Below are positions 6,890 to 14,540 of a DNA stretch of 14,540 nucleotides, in pieces. The stretch spans positions 1-14,540 of the forward strand of contig JADGIZ010000390.1 in assembly GCA_027604665.1 (NCBI GenBank), written 5' to 3'. The notes under the pieces were generated by a model that had not been told where the DNA came from, did no database searches, and worked only from the letters and a program-made list of their open reading frames with translations. The number at the start of each line of letters is the position of its first letter. Position 1 is the stretch's first letter. The DNA is from Polyrhizophydium stewartii (taxonomy: Eukaryota; Chytridiomycota; Chytridiomycetes; Rhizophydiales). The position numbers and the translations under genes were made by a program.

Positions 6890-9098
6890 TCAGAGGATCG
6901 ACCCAAAGACCTTGTTGTAGCGCGCGATGCTGGGGCCGTACTCCTCGTACTGCGCCTTGGTGTGGCAGTACGAGAAGAACTCGGGCTGCACGGCGGGGCG
7001 TCGTCTGTCAGTACGATCCGTCCCACCACCGCAGACACGCAAACAGCCAGCCGATTCTCACTGTGTCGGCGAGCAGGCTGCCGCCAAACCACACGGCATA
7101 GCGCTGCTTCTTGTGCGAGATGACGTTGACGTCGATCTGGCGCGCCTTGATCTGCTCCTCGGTCTTGAGGTTGATCTGCGAAGCAACTTCGGACGCCTTG
7201 AGGCGGAAGTCGACCATGCGCTTGATGTCGCGCTGCAGGCGCTTGCTAAAGTCCTTGAACATGGTCGAGCCGCCCGAGAGCACAATGTTCTGCGCAAACG
7301 CACGCGCAACACGGCGTTAGCTATGTATCGCCGCGCAGTGTGTCCACACGCGGCAGCCGAGCGCTGGCACACCTTGTACAGGCCGCGGCGCACGTCGATC
7401 GGGCAGCTCTGGATGACCTGGTCGACGAGGTCGGGCAGCGGGGTCAGGAAGTCTGAGCTGGCAATCTCGGGGTTGAAGAAGATCTCGGGGGCCATGAAGC
7501 GCTCAAAGCCAACGTCGACCGAGTACGGCTGTCCGCCACAAACAGCAGTCAGCGCCGCATTATCCGGCAAACGCAACAACCGTCAGTCGAGCGTACCTTC
7601 TTGGTGACGCTGTGGACAAAGTCGGCACGCTTGATCCACTTGTCGCCCTCCATCTCGTATTTCCTAAACTCCTTGACAATGTCCGGGCACACGTACGAGT
7701 ACACCTCCTTGATGCGCTTGGCGACCTCGAGCGACTCCTCGGGCGGGATCGAGTTCTCGCGCTCGCGCAGCAGCTGCTGCACAAAGTATGTGATGTCGCG
7801 GCCGGCAATCGGGACGTGCTTGATCGACGAGCCAATGACGTAGCCCTCGGCGACGGGGATCACGTGCGTCACGCCGTCGCCGCTGTCAATGACCGTGCCT
7901 GTGAGCGTCTGCTCGCCCTTGCCGCTCGTCCAGCTGGCCGCGAGCGCAAGCACGGCCTGGACGGCAATATACAGGCCCTTGACGCCAAACGACTCGAAGA
8001 AGATCTCGGCCGTGAACTCGCGGTTCTCGGGCGCGTTGAGAGGCGGCTCCGTCTGCGCGAGCAGCGCATGTGCGTCGCCGACGGCGCGTGCATCACGGCA
8101 GCAGGTGTTGGCAAGACACGATCCCCGTCAGCACGCCCGTCCAGCAGCGGCAGCACATGATCACCGCGAGGGCAAGCGCCGCGCACCAGCAGGAAGGCAT
8201 GGTCCTCGGGCTCGCAGCGCAGGTACTGGAACAGGCACGCCTGGTGGAACTTCTCCATCAGGTCCCAGTTGTCCACCTGGCCGTGCCTGATGGGCGAGCT
8301 GACGGCATACGTCTTGCCGTTGGCCACGGCCTCGTCGCCGATGAAGTAGTCGAGGTCGTCGATGCCGCGCTTGGACGCAACGTTGCCGCCCGACGCCGCG
8401 CCGCCGGCCTTGCCCACCGTGCCGCCCGCGCTGGCGCCCGGCGCCTCGCGTGTGGCGATCGCCGTGGGGATGATGAACGCCGGGTCGTTGTTGCCCGAGT
8501 ACCCCATCTTGGTGTACCTGTGCGTCGGGTCAGCAGGACGCACGCGGCGGCGGTCGCGGGGGGTCGTGCCGCCTGTGTGGTGGCGTTCCGTTGCCCACAG
8601 GCAGGTTGGCAGCAGCTGGTGGGGTGCAGCAGCCGCAGCGCCCGACACCGCTGCAGGCGCTGCAGGCGAGGCTCGTCCACGTCGCGCGGCACAATCTGCA
8701 TCTCGCAGCGCAGCCGCAGGAGTCGCGGCGGGCCGGCGGCTTCGCGGGGCACACAGCGCTGACGGGCGGCAGCGAGGCGGGCAGCCACGGCCGCGGCCTG
8801 CACGGTGCCGCTGGCGCGCAGTGCGGCTGGTGCAGCCCGCAGCGCGCACAGCGGGGCCCCGCAGACCTGCGGGCAGGTGCAGGTGCTGCAGCAGCACCCT
8901 TGTCGCTGCCGCCGCCTTCGCGCGCGGCCGCGACCTGCAGCCGAGCGGTGCAGCGAGGCGCGGCGGGCACCCTGCGGGAACGGCAAAGCTTGCGGGCGTC
9001 CGCCCCGAAGGCCCTCGCGCTCTTGCGCGCGCACGCACACCGGGCGCGGCTCACCCGGTGCCGTTGTCGATGACAACCGTCGGGAGCCTGTGCGCCAT
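6890..9098 (-). CDS. ARP3: Actin-related protein 3 (Arp2/3 complex subunit)
   Basis: Arp3 pairs with Arp2 in the seven-subunit Arp2/3 complex that nucleates branched actin filaments. Minus-strand exons, 5' to 3', are 9098-9055, 8517-8187, 8052-7597, 7528-7373, 7289-7062 and 6985-6890. They join in frame to 436 residues (human Arp3: 418). The start reads [15 protein letters not shown], the usual Arp3 N-terminus. Nucleotide-pocket motifs are present: [13 protein letters not shown] (11-23), DSGDGVT (181-187) and LSGGSTMF (333-340). Arp3-specific stretches, which separate it from actin and Arp2, include [38 protein letters not shown] and [18 protein letters not shown]. The extra length is mostly a Gly/Ala-rich insert at about residues 39-64, where human Arp3 has a shorter loop. 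The introns are 537, 134, 68, 83 and 76 bp, all with GT-AG ends; the first is phase 2, the rest phase 0. Confidence 0.97.
8518..9054 (-). other. Long first intron of Arp3
   Basis: At 537 bp this intron is two to eight times longer than any other in the window (68-272 bp). It has donor GTGAGC, acceptor CGCACAG and a CTGAC 12 bases before the acceptor. It is very GC-rich, with many CTGCAG sites and a tight hairpin, CCCGCAG (8858-8864) and CTGCGGG (8867-8873). No protein domain, tRNA or snoRNA box was recognised in it. Confidence 0.8.
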
Positions 9099-9810
9099 TG
9101 CCGAGTCGATGGCAAAGCCGGCCAGCCACCACCCTCGCGCGAGCCAAACGCACCGGCGCTCCCTGGCGACACACGGCGGCCGATCTGCGGGCCGCCACAT
9201 CCGCAACACGGGCGCCAAGTCGCTTGAAGAAGAGTTCATTAGAAATGCAGCATCAGAGGCGGCGGGTCGTCCCGTGGCGGCGACAGCAGCACACCTGCCT
9301 GCGTTGTCAATCGGTTGGCGAGGTCGCTGCTGTTGTAGCTGCTGCTGCTGCTGCTGCCGATCTGGCACGAACGTCCGCCGCTGGCTTTCGAGTATTGTTG
9401 TCGCTAATGGCGCTAGAGTAATTGCTGTTGGCGTGGTCGGCGCTTGCGCTGATGTTGAGCGTAGAGGAGAGGGGTTCGCGCGGCCGCCTCGATCGAGATC
9501 CTCGAGAGTGGCGCTGGAGCCGACCAAGAGATGAGAGTGTGTGACGGAATGAGAGACAGAATCATGAGCAGAGCGGGTTACGTGCGGTCTGTGCAGCAGG
9601 GTGAGAAGGCAGAGAGGGTAATCTTCGCACGTAAGAAAAGGCGCAAGTAGGAACGGGGAAGGGGCTGCGGCCGCGACGTTGGTGGAGGCGGCAGCGGCGG
9701 CAAAGAACGATGTATGAGAGGCCCCGAGAAGCATTTTGGTACCGATGAGACCCATTGCTAGTTGTTGCGGCGAGAGGCGTGGCTGATCGACGGCACTGGA
9801 TGCTTGCTGG
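9099..9810. other. Spacer between the RRM gene and Arp3
   Basis: Both neighbours are on the minus strand, so this 712-bp stretch holds the 3' UTR of the RRM gene and the promoter and 5' UTR of Arp3. A minus-strand frame runs open from inside the RRM gene through to the Arp3 start, but its protein is Arg/Ser-rich with no recognisable domain, and I treat it as chance. A (CTG)6 tract lies at 9339-9356. No promoter element was identified with confidence. Confidence 0.5.
9339..9356 (+). repeat. (CTG)6 tract in the intergenic spacer
   Basis: Six CTG units on the + strand lie between the RRM gene and Arp3, outside any proposed exon. They share the orientation of the tracts in the transporter intron and the RRM gene. 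Confidence 0.8.
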
Positions 9811-12800
9811 TCACTCGCACATGGCAAGAAGACTCTGCAGCACGGCGAGGTGCTCCGACTCGGCGCGGCGGCGGTCGAGCTCGTCGCGCAGCGTCTTGTT
9901 CTCGCGACGGAGCCGCGCGATCTCGCCCATGAGCTGCTCGCGCTCGAGCTGCCAGCTTGTGGAAGCCCCGACCACCGCAGTGTGTGAGCTCCTGCGAGTA
10001 GAGGTACGATCGATCGTCTGCGGCTGGCTGCGCGCAATCTGGCTCGAGATATCTGAGCGAGCGTCATCCTCAGCTTCGTGGGTCGCAGAGCCGGCGAAAG
10101 CGGTGCCCGCGGCCGCCTCTTCCGCCGCAGTGGCCATTGCGTCGCGGGAAAGCGCGTCCATGGTGCCTCGAAGCGACGCATCGGGCAGCGAGTGCGCGCG
10201 CGAGTGCGGATGCGGGTGCGCCGTGTCTGCTGCCGTCGACTCGTAAGACTTGCCCAAAAGCGAAGTTCCTGAGCCGCTTTCAGCGTGCGTCGCAAGAGAC
10301 GCCTTTTGGACGCTCGACTTGAGCGAGACCTGCGATGAAGCCATGAGCGGCAGCGACAAGGACGCATGCGGCGCAAAGAGCGACATCGGAAGCGCCACGC
10401 GGCTCTTGTGGAATGCGCCGGCCAAACCCGACCCAGTGAGGGACGAAGCCTCGAGTGCACTCGTCGACAAATGCCGCTGCGCACCAATCGGCACTTTTGC
10501 AAACCCCATGCCGATGCTGTGCTCGCCAGAGAACATGTCCGAGATGCCGCCAAACGAAGAAGCGTGCTCCGTCGACGTCGACGTGAGCGCAATCGGCGAG
10601 CTCACGGCTCCAGGACCGGGCGACGCCGCTGACGGCTGTCCAAGACTCGCAGGGAGCGACGACGCAATGCTGAGCGACGACAGCGCAGGCGGTGCGGCGG
10701 ATGGCCCGACCGGCCCAATAGGGGATGCGAGTGCACCATTGACCTGCGGCATCGACGCAGACGCGTGCAGGTTTGGATGGCCGGCGGCAGCCGCCATGGC
10801 AAGCGCCATGCTCAGATCCGACACGGGTGCGCTTGTCGGCGGTGCGCTCGTCGGTGCGAGCGAGAGCCGTGAGACAGCAGGAGCAGCAGCTTCCCGTGCG
10901 CGCGGTATCTGCTGCACCAGCTGAGCGCCTTCGAGATGCGCAATCTGCGATAGCATGCTGTCCAGAAGCATCTTGGCCGCGGCGACCTGCTCGTTCAGCG
11001 CAGAGAGCGCCGAGTTCGGGTCAGGGCCGAGAGTCGACGGGGTTTGTGGCTGGTGTGCCTGTTGCTGCTGCTGCTGCTGCTGCCCTTGGGAGAGATGCGG
11101 GTCGAGCGCGACAGAGAGCGGCGAAGGCGACGATATGAGCGGCGGGCGAGACGGGCTTGTGGGACCGATCGAGAGCGCGGGTGGCAGTGCTTGCCGCAAT
11201 GGCCCCATTGGCGGACGCATCGTCGCAGGAGACTGCTGCTGCCGCTGATGCTGCTGCTGAGTTTGGCCAAGTTGAGACGAAGCTTGATGCTGCTGCATCG
11301 GTATCGCAATGCCCGGTCCGTTCGCAGCAATCGGGCCTGAACCCATTGGTGCCTGCGAATACGGCATTTGAGACGCACCAGCCCGGGCTAAAGGACGCTG
11401 ATGCTGCTGCTGCTGAGCGAGAAGGGGAATGAGTTGCGGGTACATAGCATGCGAGAAGCCGCTGCGAGGTCCCGGCAGGACCGAGCTGGACGCATACGAC
11501 GCCGGAGCCCATGCATACGACGCAGGAATCTGCGAGGGCGACAATGTATGCGAGATGGACATCCCCTGCTGCACATTCGCCTGAGCATCCGGCGCGCCTG
11601 ACTGCGCGGTCGCAGCGCCAGAGGCATCGGCCTGCTCAAACGACGCCCCCGACTCTTTGTCCGCTTGCGCGTCGACCGTGAGTGATGGCTCGGCGGCTGG
11701 TGCGACCGTGGCGGCGGCCGAAGATCCTTTGTCACCGCCGGCAGTCGCAACGGCATCAGATCTGGCGGCGGCCGCGGCGGCTGCGCTGGGCGAGATGGCG
11801 GACGGGGCTGCAGCGACACACGACGCAGGCAGCGGCGACACGGGCGTCGTGTCCAAAGCCCCGGACGGGCACGAAGCCGACGGCGCACCGGTGCCTGTGT
11901 TGACCGTGTCCGGCTGGATGAACATGCTTGCTGTTTGGCGGGGCGTGCCAGCGATAGACGCTGACGGCGGCGACCCTCCAGAGAGGCCAGATCGAGGCAT
12001 GACCAGAGCGCCACTCTCGAACACGGTCTCGCCGCCGGCTCGCGCCGAGGCTGCCAGGAGCGGCGACAGGGCCGAGTCTGCGTCGGCGGCTTGCTCTGTT
12101 GCAGATGGCGACGGCGACGACAGATGCGTGGCGGACATCAAAGCTTCGTGCACCGTGCGCAGCTGATGCGCCGATACGTTCGATGCAGTCGGCGACGGCT
12201 GCTGCTGCTGCTGCTGTGGTTGTAGTTGACGGCGGCTCTGCGCGGCCTGAGTAGCCGAGGATCCCGACGCCGACCGAGGGCGCAGTCCAGATGCGGCCGC
12301 CGCGGCAGATGATGGTGGCAAACCTGCGCAAGCCGAGGGGCTTGGCGATGCCGCAGGGCGAGCAGCAGCCGGATAGGGCGATGCAGACACGGGCGATGCC
12401 GCGGCCGCAGCCGCAGCGGCCGCCGCCGCTTGTGCGGCAGCAGCAGCCTGTGCCGCTGCGACAGCCGCAGCAGCCACGCTCGGCGATGGCACATTCTTCT
12501 TCGAGTACACGACCGTGAAGTTGGTTCTCGCGTTCATGAGCTCGAGAGCAGCCGTGGCGGCGGGGATGCTCGAAAAGTACAGCAAGCACGACGCCTGATA
12601 AAAGTGCGCCTCCTTGAACCCATCGAGCAGCTGGAAGAAGGCCATGAGGTCGTCGTCGGTCGAGGTCGACGGGAAGTCGGACACGCGAATGATCGAGTTC
12701 AAATGGCCAATCGACGACGGCGGGATCGTGTGCGACGTGTAGTCTGCGCGCGCAAAGCTGGCCTTCATGCGCGTCTTGAAGAGCACCTCCTCGATCGCGT

Positions 12801-14535
12801 GCGCGGCCGTGCGCATGTCCTTGAAGCACACGAAGCAGTAGTCCGGGTAGAACGCGATGCGCGAGAAGCCCGGGAAGGCCATGAACATCTTGAACAGGCT
12901 GGCCATGTCCTTGTCGATGTGCGTGACGTGGATGGTGCTCTTGGGCTGCTGCGACGCCGTCAGGACCGCGGGCGTGATTGCCGGCGCAGAGGGCGCCGTG
13001 CCGGTCGCGGTGCCGGACGAGGCCGATCCAGAGCTTGCGGGGGCGGCGGGCGGCGGCAGGCTGGCGAGCGTGGACCATAGCAGCGGGGCACCTGTGGCCG
13101 TCGCACTCGGCGCAGAAGCAGTGGTGGGCGTCGTCGTCGTCGCCGAAGCAGCATCAATTCTAGCCGACGATGAGCCGCCGCCAGTCCGAGACCGCGCGCT
13201 GCCTCCGTCCACGGAGACGGATGTGTTGGAAGATCCCGTGCTGCCCGACCTCGGCTTCGAGCCTGCGCCGACTTGCGACGAGCTGCGCCGCGAGGCGCGC
13301 TCTTCGGGCTCGTCACCCGCGGCGTCGGTGCCTGTATCGGCGGAACGACCAGAGGCCGATGGCGACGGGGGCTGCGCGCCTGTGCTCTTGACTCCCTTTG
13401 TGGAATAGTTGGCGAAGAGATTGGTGTTGGAGTTGAGCCCTTCGAGGGCGTTGGTTGCCTGCTCGATGGTCTTGAAGCGCACGAGCGCGTGGGACTGGAA
13501 GAAGCGGCAGCTGTGTCGTGAAAACAGCGTTGCCCGAGCGCCGCATCATCACCGTCATCGCCGTCATTGCCGTCACAACCGCAATCACCGTCGTCAGCGA
13601 TCACGAGCAACAAACGAGTGCGGCACACACATACTGGTCTTTCCATGGTGGAGGACGCACCTGTCAAAGCCGGGAAAGGTTGCAAGGATGCCCGTCATGT
13701 CCGCCTCGGTGAGGAAGGGAAAGAGACTGACGTAGAGAATGTTGTTGGGTGTGACGGCAATCGAGGGCGGGGCATGCGCCGTGATGCCGTTTTTTGCAAA
13801 GGCGGCCAGCATGTCGGTCTGCATGGAGGATCGCCAGCGACCGTCGCACGAGGCGGCCACGGCGGAAGGAGACAAGAGTGTCAGTATCTTTTGGATCGAC
13901 GGCGGCTGTTCGAGAGTACCCAAAGTCCGCCATCTCTGGCGACAGCAGGACCGGCACGTTCAAAAGCAACAGGGCGATGAGTGGAGTTTGGAGAGAGATA
14001 TCAAGTGATGCAGGATTGCGAGTGCCCGCACCTGGCGCTGGATGGCGTCGATGGCGGCCGTGGCGGCCGAGGGATCCACAAAGCACACGAAGCAGTAGTC
14101 TGCGTGAAAGGCAATGCGGCGGAACCCAGGCATGTTCTCGAACAGCGTCTTGAGGCTCGCCTTGTCCTTTGGGATGTTGGTGACATGGATCGTGGTCTTG
14201 CTCGAGCCCGAGACGCGCGTGACGGAGCCGGCCGGTGCGGCGGAGGCGGAGGCGTGCGGGCTCGCGCTGCCGCTGATGCTGGCGGACGACATTACGGATG
14301 AGACTGCGGCCGGTCCGTTGGTCGGGGTCGATCCAGCGTGACCCTGCGCGCTGATCGGCGATTGATGTTGTCGCTGCTGCTGCTGGTGTTGGTGTTGGTG
14401 TTGGTGTTGGTGTTGGTGTTGTTGGTGTTGGTGTTGTTGTTGCTGCTGCTGGTTGCTGCTGAGGTGTGCGGACGACTGAGATGAGGGCGCGGCTGACGAG
14501 GATGAGAGCTGGGGCGGCTGGGCGGGCGGCGACAT
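9811..14535 (-). CDS. Large protein with four RRM domains, low-complexity linkers and C-terminal coiled coil
   Basis: Predicted RNA-binding protein of 1453 residues; cellular role unknown. Minus-strand exons 14535-14032, 13818-13661 and 13510-9811 join in phases 0 and 2. RRM1 is about residues 115-179, RRM2 193-260, RRM3 411-480 and RRM4 490-560. Their RNP2-like strands read IHVTNI, ILYVSL, IHVTHI and IIRVSD; the RNP1 positions read DYCFVCF, HALVRF, DYCFVCF and SCLLYF, lacking the canonical Arg-Gly-Phe start. The PGF...CFVCF pattern recalls fungal Scw1/Whi3-type RRMs, but this is only a resemblance. The N-terminus has Gln/His repeats; residues 565 to about 1400 are Ser/Ala/Pro/Gln-rich with several poly-Gln tracts and poly-Ala. 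The last 47 residues form a likely coiled coil (LEREQLMGEIARLRRENK). Introns were placed so RRM1 and RRM2 align gap-free with RRM3 and RRM4. The ATG at 14535 is five bases from the edge and no stop precedes it, so the protein may begin outside the window. TGA at 9813-9811. Confidence 0.85.
11065..11082 (+). repeat. Second (CTG)6 poly-Gln tract in the RRM protein
   Basis: Six CTG units, with CAA codons beside them, give eight consecutive Gln on the minus strand in the low-complexity linker of the RRM protein. Confidence 0.85.
12199..12216 (+). repeat. (CTG)6 tract encoding poly-Gln in the RRM protein
   Basis: Six CTG units on the + strand are CAG codons on the coding strand and sit in a Gln-rich segment shortly after RRM4 and the poly-Ala run. 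Similar Gln-coding tracts occur at 11065-11082 (six units) and, imperfect, near 11233-11260 and 11400-11415. Confidence 0.85.
12399..12480 (-). repeat. Poly-Ala coding stretch after RRM4
   Basis: GCN codons dominate this stretch, giving eleven Ala in a row plus shorter runs separated by Gln. Codons are mixed (GCC, GCG, GCT, GCA), so unlike the CTG tracts it is not a pure microsatellite and is less likely to vary by slippage. Confidence 0.75.
14385..14435 (+). repeat. GGTGTT hexanucleotide repeat encoding Gln-His in the RRM protein
   Basis: Six perfect GGTGTT units (14385-14420), one GTT and two more units (14424-14435) lie in exon 1 of the RRM gene. Read on the minus strand they give alternating CAA and CAC codons, i.e. 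a Gln-His repeat at about residues 34-50, flanked on both sides by Gln runs. Confidence 0.9.
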
Positions 14536-14540
14536 GCAGG

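Noticed and set aside
9051..10592. 513-codon minus-strand frame that runs into the Arp3 start
   Set aside because: It reads the RRM exon out of frame and then the spacer; only its last residues, shared with Arp3 exon 1, are family-like. It is not a credible N-terminal extension of Arp3.
11756..13078. 440-codon minus-strand frame inside the RRM gene
   Set aside because: It is a shifted frame of the RRM-encoding exon, rich in His, Arg and Gly with no recognisable domain.

Overview
The window is nuclear DNA from a GC-rich, intron-containing eukaryote. Evidence for this is a eukaryotic ribosomal protein uL4, an actin-related protein 3, GT-AG introns (13 can be placed from protein alignment) and a Thr-rich GPI-anchored surface protein. 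The uL4 and Arp3 sequences look like those of opisthokonts and their unicellular relatives (a nucleariid- or apusomonad-like protist would fit). That placement is an impression from remembered sequences, and I cannot name the species.

Layout, left to right. (1) 3-890 (+): the 3' end of a mucin-like, almost pure Thr protein ending in a GPI-anchor signal. (2) 891-1667: pyrimidine-rich spacer. (3) 1668-3055 (+): RPL4 (uL4), with a two-codon first coding exon and a 272-bp intron that holds a strong nested inverted repeat. (4) 3282-5524 (+): an EamA/DMT-type ten-helix transporter (SLC35G-like) with a long acidic N-terminus; its second intron carries (CTG)16. (5) 5587-6759 (+): quinolinate phosphoribosyltransferase (QPRT), four exons. 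(6) 6890-9098 (-): actin-related protein 3 (Arp3), six exons, convergent with QPRT. (7) 9099-9810: spacer. (8) 9811-14535 (-): a large protein with four RRM domains, low-complexity Gln/Ala/Ser regions and a C-terminal coiled coil; its 5' end lies at the window edge.

The genes are unrelated housekeeping functions (translation, NAD synthesis, actin nucleation, RNA binding, cell surface, transport) packed closely together. The transporter stop codon is only 62 bp before the most likely QPRT start. I found no operon-like pathway, mobile element, CRISPR array, or tRNA/rRNA gene.

The best leads are the RPL4 intron structure (a perfect 17-bp inverted repeat next to a second 14-bp stem), the RRM protein built from a duplicated RRM pair whose introns interrupt only the first pair, the (CTG)16 tract in a frame-preserving, stop-free intron, and the three QPRT introns that share the same first 12 bases.
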